A stretch of DNA of 64,000 bases from Dokdonella_A ginsengisoli (GTDB taxonomy: Bacteria > Pseudomonadota > Gammaproteobacteria > Xanthomonadales > Rhodanobacteraceae): assembly GCF_042652785.1 (NCBI RefSeq), contig NZ_JBHSHD010000008.1, positions 310,001 through 374,000 of the forward strand, given 5' to 3'. Below, piece by piece: positions 1 to 8,519 of this stretch. The first letter of the stretch is position 1. Each line of letters begins with the position of its first letter. Below the pieces are notes generated by a model. The model did not search any database. It saw nothing but the letters and a program-made list of their open reading frames with translations, and was not told the DNA's origin. Position numbers and translations under genes: made by a program.

Positions 1-345
1 CGGGAACACCGGCGGCAGCTGCACGACGGCGAACAGCGCGCCCGAACCGCTCTGCGCACACGCGCAGCCGCAGGCGGAGGAGTCGCAGCAGTCCGGCGTC
101 GCGTGGTCGCCGCAGGGCGGCGACGCCGGCATCTTGCCGTGGCCGGCGTGGAGATCCGTCGCTTCCGCACCGGCATCATGCGCGCAATGCTTCGCCAGGG
201 CCGGCTTCGACGCGGCGGCGTGATGCGCGCCAGCCGCGCCGTCCATCGCGCCGGCCATGCGTGCGGACGCGGCCACGGTGCCGATCCCGTTCAGGACCAG
301 CACCAGGCTCAGCAGCAGTCGCAGCAGGGCGGCGGAGGCGGACAT
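1..345 (-). CDS. copL: CopL-family metal-binding regulatory protein (partial, runs off left edge)
   Basis: The minus-strand frame opens at ATG 345 and is still open at base 1, giving 115 codons. A hydrophobic signal-like segment covers residues 5-25. It is followed by a His/Met-rich stretch (AHHAAASK, KHCAHDAG, LHAGHGKMPAS) and a Cys cluster, PDCCDSSACGCACAQ, at about residues 85-100. This Cys/His/Met arrangement is that of the CopL proteins which, in Xanthomonas, are needed for copper-induced expression of the following copAB genes. Any copA/copB would lie to the left, outside the window. The gene is divergent from the S9 peptidase gene, leaving a shared 128-bp promoter region at 346-473. 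The C-terminus is not visible. Confidence 0.8.
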   Translation of the reverse strand, partial: MSASAALLRLLLSLVLVLNGIGTVAASARMAGAMDGAAGAHHAAASKPALAKHCAHDAGAEATDLHAGHGKMPASPPCGDHATPDCCDSSACGCACAQSGSGALFAVVQLPPVFP

Positions 346-473
346 GCGGCCAAAGATACCGCATCGACGAGCGCGCCGCGCGCATCGCGCGCACCGCCGG
401 CAGACCCTGCGCCCCGGCCCGCGCGGACGGTGCCTGCGTTTAGGATAGGCGTCCCTTCCGATCCGGAGCCGTC

Positions 474-2636
474 ATGCAGCCATCCGCCGCCCGGCACGCC
501 TTCGCGTTGACCGCCCTCCTCCTGGCCGCCTGCGCGCCGGTCGGGAACAAATCCCCGGCGCCGGCCGCCACCAAAGAGAATTCCGCAACGATGAGCGATG
601 ACGCCTACCTCTGGCTCGAGGACATCCACGGCGAAAAACCGCTGGCCTGGGTGCGCGCCGAGAACGAGCGCACGGCCAAGGCCTATGCCGGCACGCCGCA
701 GTTCGAGACGATGCGCTCGCGCATCCTCGAAGTGCTCGATTCCGACGCGAAGATCCCGTTCGTCGCCAAGATCGGCGAGCGTTACTACAACTACTGGAAG
801 GACAAGGACCACCCGCGCGGACTGTGGCGCCGCACGACCCTGGCCGAATACCGCAAGGAGCAGCCGGCCTGGGAAACCGTCATCGACGTCGACGCGCTCG
901 GCAAGGCCGAGGGCAAGTCCTGGGTCTGGCACGGCGCGCAGTGCCTGAAGCCGGAGTACCGCCGCTGCCTCGTCTCGCTGTCGCCGGGCGGCGGCGACGC
1001 CGACGTGGTGCGCGAATTCGACCTGCACGAGCGCAGGTTCGTCGAAGGCGGCTTCGAGCTGCCGGAAGCCAAGACCCAGGTCGCCTGGATCGACGCCGAC
1101 CGCCTTTATGTCGCCACCGACTTCGGCCCCGGCTCGATGACCAAGTCGAGCTATCCGCGCATCGTCAAGGAATGGCGCCGCGGCACGCCGCTGGCCGAGG
1201 CCAAGCTCGTCTACGAGGGCACCGAGGACGACCTGGCGATCTCCGCCTACCGCGACCTCACGCCCGGCCACGAACGCGACTTCGTCGTGCGCACCATCGA
1301 CTTCTTCACCAGCGAAACCTTCCTGCGCGGCGCGGACGGCAAGCTGACGAAAATCGACGTGCCGCTGGACGCCAACGTCGACGCGCACCGCGAATGGCTG
1401 CTGGTCCAGCCGCGCACGGCGTGGACGACGGGCGGCAAGACCTATCCGTCCGGCTCGCTGCTGGCGGCGAAGTTCGACGACTTCATGGCGGGCAGGCGCG
1501 ACCTCGCCGTGCTGTTCGCGCCGAGCGACACGACCTCGCTGTCCAACTATTCCTGGACCCGCCACCACCTGATCCTCGACGTGCTCGACGACGTCGTCAG
1601 CAAGCTCGAAGTGCTGACGCCGCCGGCCGGCGCGGGCGAGTGGAAGCGCGCGCCGCTCGGCGGCGCGCCGGCGCTGTCGACGATCGAGGCCGGCGGCGTC
1701 GACGCGGACGAGGGCGATGCGTACTTCCTCACCGTCAGCGGCTTCCTCGATCCGACCACGCTGTACTACGGCACCCTGGGCGACGGCGAGGCGAAGCCGG
1801 TCAAGCAGGCGCCGTCGTTCTTCGACGCCTCGAAGAACGAAGTGAAGCAGTTCTTCGCGACCTCCAGGGACGGCACGCGCGTGCCGTATTTCGTGATCGC
1901 GCCGAAGGGCCTGAAGCCCGACGGCAGCCATCCGACCCTGCTCTACGGCTACGGCGGCTTCGAGGTTTCGCTGCAGCCGACCTACAGCGGCAGCGTCGGG
2001 CGCTCGTGGCTGGAGCGCGGCGGCGTCTACGCGATCGCCAACATCCGCGGCGGCGGCGAATACGGTCCGCGCTGGCACCAGGCCGCATTGAAATCCAATC
2101 GCCTGCGCGCCTACGAGGACTTCGCCGCGGTGGCGCAGGACCTGGTCACGCGCGGCATCACCTCGCGCGCGCACCTGGGCGCGGAAGGCGGCAGCAACGG
2201 CGGCCTGCTGGTCGGCAACATGCTGACGCTGTATCCGCAGTTGTTCGGCGCGATCGTGTGCGAGGTGCCGCTGCTGGACATGCAGCGCTACACCAAGCTG
2301 TCGGCCGGCGCCTCGTGGATCGCCGAGTACGGCGATCCGGACAAGCCGGAGGAATGGGCCTACATCCAGAAGTTTTCGCCCTATCGAAATGTCGAAAAGG
2401 CAATGGACTACCCGCCCGTGCTGTTCTACACAGCCACCAGCGACGACCGCGTCGGCCCGGTGCAGGCGCGCAAGATGGCGGCGAAGATGACGCAGCAGCT
2501 CGGCTACCGGAACGTGTGGTTCTACGAGAACACCGAAGGCGGCCACGGCGCTGCCGCCGACAACCGCCAGTCGGCCTTCATGCACGCGCTCGCCTACTCC
2601 TTCCTCTGGAACCACCTCACGCAGGCCTCGCCATGA
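474..2636 (+). CDS. S9 family peptidase (prolyl oligopeptidase-like lipoprotein)
   Basis: 720-residue serine peptidase of the prolyl oligopeptidase type, predicted to cut short proline-containing peptides in the periplasm. The N-terminus has a lipobox (LLLAAC, Cys20), so export and lipidation are likely. The conserved N-terminal start YLWLED follows, then the beta-propeller region, and the alpha/beta-hydrolase domain from about residue 480. The catalytic triad is visible: Ser574 in GGSNGG, Asp657 in SDDRVGP and His691 in EGGHGAA. The stop overlaps the next start as ATGA, so the thioredoxin-fold gene is probably translationally coupled. Substrate specificity cannot be told from sequence. Confidence 0.93.
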   Translation: MQPSAARHAFALTALLLAACAPVGNKSPAPAATKENSATMSDDAYLWLEDIHGEKPLAWVRAENERTAKAYAGTPQFETMRSRILEVLDSDAKIPFVAKIGERYYNYWKDKDHPRGLWRRTTLAEYRKEQPAWETVIDVDALGKAEGKSWVWHGAQCLKPEYRRCLVSLSPGGGDADVVREFDLHERRFVEGGFELPEAKTQVAWIDADRLYVATDFGPGSMTKSSYPRIVKEWRRGTPLAEAKLVYEGTEDDLAISAYRDLTPGHERDFVVRTIDFFTSETFLRGADGKLTKIDVPLDANVDAHREWLLVQPRTAWTTGGKTYPSGSLLAAKFDDFMAGRRDLAVLFAPSDTTSLSNYSWTRHHLILDVLDDVVSKLEVLTPPAGAGEWKRAPLGGAPALSTIEAGGVDADEGDAYFLTVSGFLDPTTLYYGTLGDGEAKPVKQAPSFFDASKNEVKQFFATSRDGTRVPYFVIAPKGLKPDGSHPTLLYGYGGFEVSLQPTYSGSVGRSWLERGGVYAIANIRGGGEYGPRWHQAALKSNRLRAYEDFAAVAQDLVTRGITSRAHLGAEGGSNGGLLVGNMLTLYPQLFGAIVCEVPLLDMQRYTKLSAGASWIAEYGDPDKPEEWAYIQKFSPYRNVEKAMDYPPVLFYTATSDDRVGPVQARKMAAKMTQQLGYRNVWFYENTEGGHGAAADNRQSAFMHALAYSFLWNHLTQASP

Positions 2637-3925
2637 AATCCGCACTCCCGCTGTTCGCACTCCTGCTGTCCGGCGCGCTGCACGCCAGCGGCCCCGCCAC
2701 CGTCGACGAGGCGCTGGCGCAGGCGAAGAAGGCGCACCAGCCGGTGCTGATCGATTTCAGCGCGCCGTGGTGCTACTCGTGCTACTTCATGGCCACGCAC
2801 GTGCTCAACGGCAAGGAGTGGGATGCGCTGCACCGCAGGGCGGTGATCGCCGAGATCGACGCCGACTCGCCCGACGGCAACGCGTGGATGAAGAAGCTCG
2901 CGGTCAAGGCGCTGCCGGCCTACGTCGTACTGAACGAGGACGGTGCCGAACTCGGCCGCATCCTGGCCGAGCAGCCGCGCGAGAAGTTCTATCCGAACCT
3001 CGACAGCATCCTCGCCGGCGCGAGCACGCTCGACGACCTCAAGCGCAAGGCCGCGACGGGCTCGACCGAGGCGATCGCCGGCGTGCTCGGCTCCTACCAG
3101 GCGCGCGGCGAAGGCCAGGCCGGGCTCGACTGGTACGCCGGCCTGCCGCCGAAGGTGCGCGACGCTGCGGCGAAGGACCCGTCGATCACGCTGTGGCGCG
3201 ACCGCCTGGAACTCGCCCGCGCCGACAAGGCCGACGACGACGCGGCCGTGGTCGAGGCGGCGCAGCGCGTGCTGGCCGGCGAGATCGGCTGCGACCGCCC
3301 GTACGTGGTCGACCAGCTGCTCGAGGCCGGCGAGAAACTGCCGAAGGAACGGCGCCACGCCGTGCTCGCGCCGCAGAAGAAGCCGCTCGATGCGCTGCTG
3401 TCGCAGCAGGTGTTCGTCGCCAAGCCGTCCTGCGCCGACCAGCGCAGCAGCGTGATCGCCGCCGCCGATCTCGACAAGGCGCTCGGCGACACGGCGGCGG
3501 AGACCGCCGTGCTGAACCGCGCCGTCGACGACACGCGCGCGCGCCTCGGCGACGACCTGAAGAAGGACCGCAACGCCGCCGACAACCTGCGCGTGTACCT
3601 GGCGCGCGCCGGCCGCAACGCCGAACTCGACGCGCTGTATCCGAAACTGATCGCGGCGTATCCGGACGACTACGTCTATCCGTACCGCTACGGCAAGAGC
3701 CTGCTCGACCATGACCAGCCGGCGCAGGCGCTGCCGCTGCTGGAACAGGCGGCGGAAAAGGCCTACGGCGTGAACCGCCTCGCCGTCGCGACCCTGCGCG
3801 TGAAGGCGCTGAAGGCGCTGCACCGGCAGGCCGACGCCGAGCAGGTCGTGGCCGACGTGCTCGAGCAGAACGGCCGCTGGTTCCCCGAGCAGGTCGACAA
3901 GCTGAAGGAAGCGCTGAAGTCCTGA
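2633..3925 (+). CDS. Thioredoxin-fold protein with long C-terminal helical/TPR-like region
   Basis: 430 residues with a signal peptide (residues 1-18, ending ALHAS). A thioredoxin-like domain covers about residues 22-135, with the redox motif WCYSC (Cys47 and Cys50), resembling the DsbD C-terminal domain or thiol:disulfide interchange proteins. The remaining 290 residues are Ala/Asp/Leu-rich and helical, with repeat-like segments (for example LARAGRNAELDALYPKL and QALPLLEQAAEKAYG) that suggest TPR-type packing. The start overlaps the stop of the upstream S9 peptidase by 4 nt. A periplasmic thiol-redox or chaperone-like role is inferred; the partner is unknown. Confidence 0.85.
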   Translation: MKSALPLFALLLSGALHASGPATVDEALAQAKKAHQPVLIDFSAPWCYSCYFMATHVLNGKEWDALHRRAVIAEIDADSPDGNAWMKKLAVKALPAYVVLNEDGAELGRILAEQPREKFYPNLDSILAGASTLDDLKRKAATGSTEAIAGVLGSYQARGEGQAGLDWYAGLPPKVRDAAAKDPSITLWRDRLELARADKADDDAAVVEAAQRVLAGEIGCDRPYVVDQLLEAGEKLPKERRHAVLAPQKKPLDALLSQQVFVAKPSCADQRSSVIAAADLDKALGDTAAETAVLNRAVDDTRARLGDDLKKDRNAADNLRVYLARAGRNAELDALYPKLIAAYPDDYVYPYRYGKSLLDHDQPAQALPLLEQAAEKAYGVNRLAVATLRVKALKALHRQADAEQVVADVLEQNGRWFPEQVDKLKEALKS

Positions 3926-4067
3926 GCGCGGTTGCGCCGGCGCGGGACGCGGCGCAAGGGCAAAGCACGCGGTTGCGGCATTGCGCCGAATTGCTGCGTC
4001 GCAGCAGCGTGCATTATCCTTCGCGCCTTTCCGGGCGTCGTCCGGACCCCGCAATCAGGAGCAAGCT

Positions 4068-4604
4068 GTGGCCTTGGAACGCGTTCCCGCCGGCGCCGAC
4101 GTGCCGAACGAAATCAACGTCATCATCGAGATCCCGAAGGACGCCGAACCGGTCAAGTACGAGGTCGACAAGGCCAGCGGCGCGATCTTCGTCGACCGCG
4201 TGCTGTCCACGCCGATGCGCTATCCGTGCAACTACGGCTACGTGCCGCAGACCCTTGGCGGCGACGGCGACCCGCTCGACGCGCTGGTGATCCTGCCGCT
4301 GCCGCTGGTGCCCGGCGCGGTGATCCGCTGCCACCCGGTCGGCATGCTGAAAATGACCGACGAGGCCGGCGGCGACGAGAAGCTGGTGGTGGTGCCGGTG
4401 GCGAAAGTGTTCGCCGGTTACGCGCACATCACCGACATCAGCCAGGTCTCCGGCCACTGGCTCGAGCGCATCGGCCACTTCTTCGAGCACTACAAGGACC
4501 TGGAGAAGGGCAAGTGGGTCAAGATCGACGGCTGGGTCGGCGCCGAAGAAGCCAAGCGCGAGATCCTGGCCGGCGTCGAGCGCTACGTCGCGGCGGCGGA
4601 CTGA
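4068..4604 (+). CDS. ppa: Inorganic pyrophosphatase
   Basis: 178-residue soluble family I pyrophosphatase, hydrolysing PPi to two phosphates in the cytoplasm and so pulling biosynthetic reactions forward. E. coli Ppa has 175 residues. Signature residues are present: EIPKD at the N-terminus, YPCNYGYVPQT, and the Asp cluster DGDPLDALV that binds Mg2+. The start is taken as GTG 4068, preceded by AGGAGC at 4058-4063, because it gives the family's normal N-terminus; an in-frame ATG further upstream would add non-conserved residues. Confidence 0.96.
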   Translation: MALERVPAGADVPNEINVIIEIPKDAEPVKYEVDKASGAIFVDRVLSTPMRYPCNYGYVPQTLGGDGDPLDALVILPLPLVPGAVIRCHPVGMLKMTDEAGGDEKLVVVPVAKVFAGYAHITDISQVSGHWLERIGHFFEHYKDLEKGKWVKIDGWVGAEEAKREILAGVERYVAAAD

Positions 4605-4673
4605 CGTCGGGCTTTCGCAAGCGCGCCGTCGCCTCTCTTCCGCTTGCAGGAACCCCGCAAAGCCGCAACTGAT

Positions 4674-4759
4674 GTCATCCCCGCGAAAGCGGGGATCCAC
4701 TTGCGCTTTTCCTGCGTACGATCAAGAGCAGGATGGATTCCCGCTTTCGCGGGAATGAC
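4674..4759. repeat. Nested inverted repeat between convergent ppa and glycosyltransferase genes
   Basis: An 86-bp imperfect palindrome. The left arm begins GTCATCCCCGCG and the right arm ends CGCGGGAATGAC. Each arm contains its own hairpin: CCCCGCGAAAGCGGGG on the left and CCCGCTTTCGCGGG on the right. It resembles the GTCATTCCCGCGAAAGCGGG-type repeats common in beta- and gammaproteobacteria. It sits between two convergent genes and could serve as a bidirectional terminator. A single shorter relative is at 60952-60971. Confidence 0.75.
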
Positions 4760-4764
4760 GAAGC

Positions 4765-4809
4765 CTCTTGCGGCGACGGCGCCTCTTGCGGGAACGGGGT
4801 CTCTTGCGG
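4765..4809. repeat. Three short tandem repeats of 18-bp period
   Basis: The core CTCTTGCGG begins at 4765, 4783 and 4801, giving an exact 18-bp period with diverged spacer bases. It directly follows the larger inverted repeat and precedes the 3' end of the minus-strand glycosyltransferase gene. No function is evident. Confidence 0.6.
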
Positions 4810-4890
4810 GAGAGACGATGAGTTGCCCGTGCGGGCGAGGAACGAGTGGTCCGCTCGGGCCTGACGCGCAACCGTTCGACGGCGAAGACG

Positions 4891-6540
4891 TCAATCGTCG
4901 GAGAAATCCTCGGCCGGATCGCGCGTGTGCGCGACCGCCGGGTCGATGCCCGAGGCGAGCGCTTCGCGCACGTTCCAGATCGACATCTCGCCGCCGCGGA
5001 ACGGCTGCGAGAACACCGGCGTGGCGCGGAAGCGGAAGCGGCGGTAGAAGCTCACCACCAGCCCGTCGGGATTGCGCTGCGCCCAGGCGTCGAGCTCCTT
5101 CGCCTCCATCAGGACCGGCAGCGGCTGGGTCAGCCGCCCGGCGAACTCGTACACGCCGTGGTGCCAGCCCAGGTGCACCACCGCCTGGCCGCGCTGCTGC
5201 GCCTGCGCGATGCGCTCGCCGATCGCGCTCATGTCGTAGCGCTGGCCAGGCCCTTCGACGACGGCCAGCTTGATCAGCAGCGCCACCGTGATCATCGCCA
5301 GTGCCGGCAGCGCCGGCGTGCGCGCGCGGCGCGCGAAGACCAGCAGCAGCACGCCGAGCCCGGCCAGCACGAAGCCCCAGGCCGGCGTCGCGTCGCCGAC
5401 GTAGGCCAGCCGCTCGCGCGTCGCCGCGAAGTACGGCGCGGCGGCGAACACGAATCCGAAGGCGACCAGCAGCAGCGCGAACAGGCCGCTGCGCACGCGC
5501 AGCGCACCGCGATCGAGCGCAAAGGCCAGGCCGAGCGCCACGCCCGGAATCGCCGGCAGCAGGTAGTGCGGCTGCTTGCCGCCGATGAACGAGAACGCGA
5601 GGAAGGTCGGCACGACCCAGACCAGCGCCAGGCGCAGCGCAGGCTCGGGCAGCAGCGCGCGCAGCTCGCGCCAGCGGCCGCGGATGACCAGCGGCCACGG
5701 CAGCAGCATCGCCGGGAAGACCACGCCGTACCACCACCACGGGCGGCTGTGCGTGCTGGCGCCGACTACGCCCTCGATGCGGTCGAAGGTCTGGTTGAGG
5801 AAGATCGCGCGCGCGTACTCCGGGCCGCCGTGCAGCGCGGCCGGGATCGCCCACGCCAGCGCGATCGCCGCGCCGAGCAGGAAGGCCAGCGCGAACGCGC
5901 CGAAGTAGCGCGCGCGGCGCCCGGCCAGGCGATCGCTCCACCACGGCGCGCCGAGCGCGACGATCGCCACGAACAGCAGCATCACCGGGCCCTTGACCAG
6001 GATGCCCAGTCCGGTCGCGACGCCGGCCAGCACGATGCCGCGGCGCGTGCGCCCGACGGCGAGGTCGAGCAGGCCGTGCACGGCGAGCAGCACGCAGGTC
6101 GTCAGCGGCACGTCGAACATGATCGCGTTGGCGAACGCGGCGAAGTAGATCGCGCCGAGCAGGATCCACATCGCGTTGCGCGCCGCCGTCTGCGAGCCGC
6201 CCATGCGCAGGGTCAGGCGCTGCAGCAGCAGCAGGCTGGCGATCGAGCACAACAGGGTCATCGCGCGGCCGGTCCAGGCGTGCACGCCGGTGACCAGCCA
6301 GCCGGCGTTGATCATCCAGAACAGGAACGGCGGCTTGTGCGCGTAGGTGTCGCCGTTGAGGTGCGGCACCAGGAACTCGCCGGTCTGGCGCATCTCCCAG
6401 GCGACCGCGAGGTAGCGCGTCTCGTCGATCGGCACCGGCACCAGCAGCCAGACCACCGGCAGCAGCAGCAATGTGCCCAGGAACAGCGGATGATCGAGCA
6501 GCCGGCGCCAGGCGGGCGCCGCGGATTGAAGAAGGCTCAC
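4891..6540 (-). CDS. ArnT-like glycosyltransferase family 39 protein
   Basis: 549-residue polytopic membrane protein with about 12 hydrophobic segments. The N-terminal half carries the hallmarks of the ArnT/PMT superfamily: PIDETRYLAVAWEM, holding the conserved acidic pair in the first periplasmic loop, and AHKPPFLFWMINAGW. Such enzymes transfer a sugar from an undecaprenyl-phosphate carrier to lipid A or another envelope acceptor on the periplasmic side. The C-terminal soluble part (about residues 440-549) is short. No arn-pathway genes adjoin it, so the donor sugar and acceptor cannot be assigned. It is transcribed convergently with ppa. Confidence 0.85.
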   Translation of the reverse strand: MSLLQSAAPAWRRLLDHPLFLGTLLLLPVVWLLVPVPIDETRYLAVAWEMRQTGEFLVPHLNGDTYAHKPPFLFWMINAGWLVTGVHAWTGRAMTLLCSIASLLLLQRLTLRMGGSQTAARNAMWILLGAIYFAAFANAIMFDVPLTTCVLLAVHGLLDLAVGRTRRGIVLAGVATGLGILVKGPVMLLFVAIVALGAPWWSDRLAGRRARYFGAFALAFLLGAAIALAWAIPAALHGGPEYARAIFLNQTFDRIEGVVGASTHSRPWWWYGVVFPAMLLPWPLVIRGRWRELRALLPEPALRLALVWVVPTFLAFSFIGGKQPHYLLPAIPGVALGLAFALDRGALRVRSGLFALLLVAFGFVFAAAPYFAATRERLAYVGDATPAWGFVLAGLGVLLLVFARRARTPALPALAMITVALLIKLAVVEGPGQRYDMSAIGERIAQAQQRGQAVVHLGWHHGVYEFAGRLTQPLPVLMEAKELDAWAQRNPDGLVVSFYRRFRFRATPVFSQPFRGGEMSIWNVREALASGIDPAVAHTRDPAEDFSDD

Positions 6541-6637
6541 GGAGACGGATCACAGCACGGGAAGCGCGCAGTATACGAGGGAGCGTTCCGGCCTGAGAGC
6601 CAGGCCGGCAAGCGGGCCGGCCGACGCCCCCGCTTTT

Positions 6638-6670
6638 CAGCCCTCAGCCCTCACCTCTCAGCCCTCACCC
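6638..6670. repeat. GGGCTGA-family short repeats
   Basis: Plus-strand copies of TCAGCCCTCA, TCAGCCCTCA-like and TCAGCCCTCAC occur in succession in the gap between the DUF2333 gene and the glycosyltransferase gene. The same unit builds the long inverted repeats at 44561-44705 and 59017-59104. Only one arm is seen here. Confidence 0.55.
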
Positions 6671-6678
6671 CCCAATTC

Positions 6679-7689
6679 CTATCCGCGGCGCAGCAGCTCG
6701 CGCAGGTCGAGGATCGCCGCGTTCGCGCGCGAGATGTAGTTGGCCATCACCAGCGAGTGGTTGGCGAAGAAGCCGAACGGACGGCCGTTGAGCACGATCG
6801 GGCTGCCGAGCGGCTTCTGCGATTCCTCCAGCTCGCGGATGACCTGGTCCAGGCTGATCAGCGCGTTCTTGTCGTGCAGCACCGGAGCGAAGTCGATGCG
6901 CGCCGCCTCCAGCTGCTCGCGCAGCGCCCAGGTGTAGCCGCGCGCCTCGTAGAAGTTGTCGTCGATCTTCGTCCACGGCGTCTGCACCAGGCGCGGGCTC
7001 TCGGCCGGCTTGGACTGCTGCGCGTTGCGGTCGCCGGCCAGGTCGGTGTCGATGCGCACCTGCCCGGCCGCCGCCGACAGCCGCTGCGACAGCGAGCCGA
7101 GCCGTGCGGAAACCGTCTGCAGGTAGTCGGCGAGGTTGTCGGCGCGGGCGTAGAACTGCGCGTTGGAGGCGTCGTCGTCGGCCAGCCGCGTCAGATAGCC
7201 GTCGACGTGCGCGATCGCCTTGCGGTACTGGCTTTCGGAACTGGGCAGCAGCCAGCGGTCGTTGGGCGAGCTGAACAGCGGTTCGGCTTCCTGCAGGTCC
7301 TTGTCCTCGACCGACTGCGTCTGCGAACGGCTCCAGTCGTTGCGCAGCGTGCGCGCGAGGTCGCGCGTCGCGGTCAGCGCGCCGAATTCCCAGTTCGGCA
7401 CGTTGTCCATCAGCACGCCGGGCGGGAACCTGTCGTTGCTGAGATAGCCGCCGCGCTTGTCGAGCAGGGTCTGCGCAATCGTCAGCAGGGCCGACGTGGT
7501 GACCGAGCCGGTCACGACCGCCTGCTTCTTCGCCGCGGCGCGCTCCTGCGCCGCCTTGGCCACGTCGAAATGCGGCGGCTCGTAGTCCCACCACCACATC
7601 AGCGCGAGCACGACCACCACGTACGCGGCGAGCGCCACGCCGATGCCGCGGACGATCCAGCCGCGGGCGCGATTACCGGTTGCGTCCAT
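6679..7689 (-). CDS. DUF2333 family membrane-anchored protein
   Basis: 336 residues. One N-terminal membrane anchor (about residues 10-30, VRGIGVALAAYVVVVLALM) precedes a large periplasmic, mostly helical domain. The block GGYLSNDRFPPGVLMDN, followed by PNWEFGAL, is characteristic of DUF2333, a proteobacterial family of unknown function. The start at 7689 is chosen over an in-frame start at 7752 because GAGGGA precedes it at a good distance and the anchor then lies at the N-terminus. Nothing in the neighbourhood gives a function. Confidence 0.85.
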   Translation of the reverse strand: MDATGNRARGWIVRGIGVALAAYVVVVLALMWWWDYEPPHFDVAKAAQERAAAKKQAVVTGSVTTSALLTIAQTLLDKRGGYLSNDRFPPGVLMDNVPNWEFGALTATRDLARTLRNDWSRSQTQSVEDKDLQEAEPLFSSPNDRWLLPSSESQYRKAIAHVDGYLTRLADDDASNAQFYARADNLADYLQTVSARLGSLSQRLSAAAGQVRIDTDLAGDRNAQQSKPAESPRLVQTPWTKIDDNFYEARGYTWALREQLEAARIDFAPVLHDKNALISLDQVIRELEESQKPLGSPIVLNGRPFGFFANHSLVMANYISRANAAILDLRELLRRG

Positions 7690-7779
7690 GTCGTCCCTCG
7701 CTCGGTTGGCCTGAAGAGGAGCCGCGCGGCGGTCGGCGCGGCCGCGCGGCATTGCGCCCCATTCTAGGCCAAGGCGGGG

Positions 7780-8382
7780 CTATTTCTTCTTTCCGTTGCC
7801 GCTCTTGGCCGGCTTGGCCGGTTCGCCCTTGGCGCCGAAGTTCTCCATCAGCGTCTTCATGTCCTCGGCGTGCTCCTCCTCGACGGCGAGGATCTGCTCG
7901 AGCAGGCGCTTGGTGGTCGTGTCGCGGTCGCCGACGTAGTGGATGATCTCGCGGTAGCTGTCGATCGCGATGCGCTCGGCGACGAGGTTCTCCTCGATCA
8001 TCGCGGCCAGGTCTTCGGGCACGACGAACTCGGAATGGCTGCGGCCGGAGAGCCCGTCGGGCGAGAAGTTCGGCGTGCCGTCGAGCTGGGTGATGCGCTC
8101 GGCGATCTGGTCGGCGTGGGTCTGCTCCTCGGCCGCGTGCTCGAGGAACTCGGCGGCGACGCTCTTGGCGTTGATGCCCGAGGCCAGGTAGTAGTGCGCC
8201 TTGTAGCGCAGCACGCAGACGATCTCGGTGGCGAGCGCCTCGTTGAGGAGCTTGAGCACCGTCTGGCGGTCGAGCGTGTAGCTGTCGGTGACGGCGCCGC
8301 GTTCCATGTGCGCGCGGGCGCGCTTGCGGATCGTCTGGATGTCGGAAAGGAACGGCCTGTCGTTGCCGAGATTCGCGGTCAT
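7780..8382 (-). CDS. Ferritin-like di-iron protein (bacterioferritin/Dps-like)
   Basis: 200 residues forming a four-helix ferritin-like domain. A full di-iron ligand set can be read: Glu in ALATEIVCVLRYKAH, the ExxH pair in HAAEEQTHADQI, Glu in IEENLVAERIAID, and the ExxH pair in AVEEEHAEDMK. Predicted activity is ferroxidase or iron storage/detoxification in the cytoplasm. The C-terminus is a Lys/Gly-rich tail (KPAKSGNGKKK). GGAGG lies 7-8 nt before ATG 8382. The related DNA-binding Dps alternative is possible, since the basic tail could contact DNA. Confidence 0.85.
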   Translation of the reverse strand: MTANLGNDRPFLSDIQTIRKRARAHMERGAVTDSYTLDRQTVLKLLNEALATEIVCVLRYKAHYYLASGINAKSVAAEFLEHAAEEQTHADQIAERITQLDGTPNFSPDGLSGRSHSEFVVPEDLAAMIEENLVAERIAIDSYREIIHYVGDRDTTTKRLLEQILAVEEEHAEDMKTLMENFGAKGEPAKPAKSGNGKKK

Positions 8383-8519
8383 GCCTGCCTCCTGTGGGTG
8401 GGATGCCGGGTCCGTTGCGGACGCACGCAAGGGTCCGGCGCATGGTACGCCGCGCGCATGTCTTCGAGCTGACTGAGCGGAATTGGCGGCACCGGGCCGC
8501 CGCAAAATGGCGGCGCGGA

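Noticed and set aside
824..3925. Plus-strand frame joining an Arg-rich stretch with the thioredoxin-fold protein.
   Set aside because: The first 600 codons are a shifted shadow of the S9 peptidase; the real start is ATG 2633 with a signal peptide.
4589..4890. Possible small gene after ppa.
   Set aside because: The stretch is made of inverted and tandem repeats; open frames over it lack start signals.
7690..7752. Upstream extension of the DUF2333 protein by 21 residues.
   Set aside because: The extra residues are Arg/Ala-rich, precede the membrane anchor and lack a ribosome-binding site; ATG 7689 has GAGGGA.
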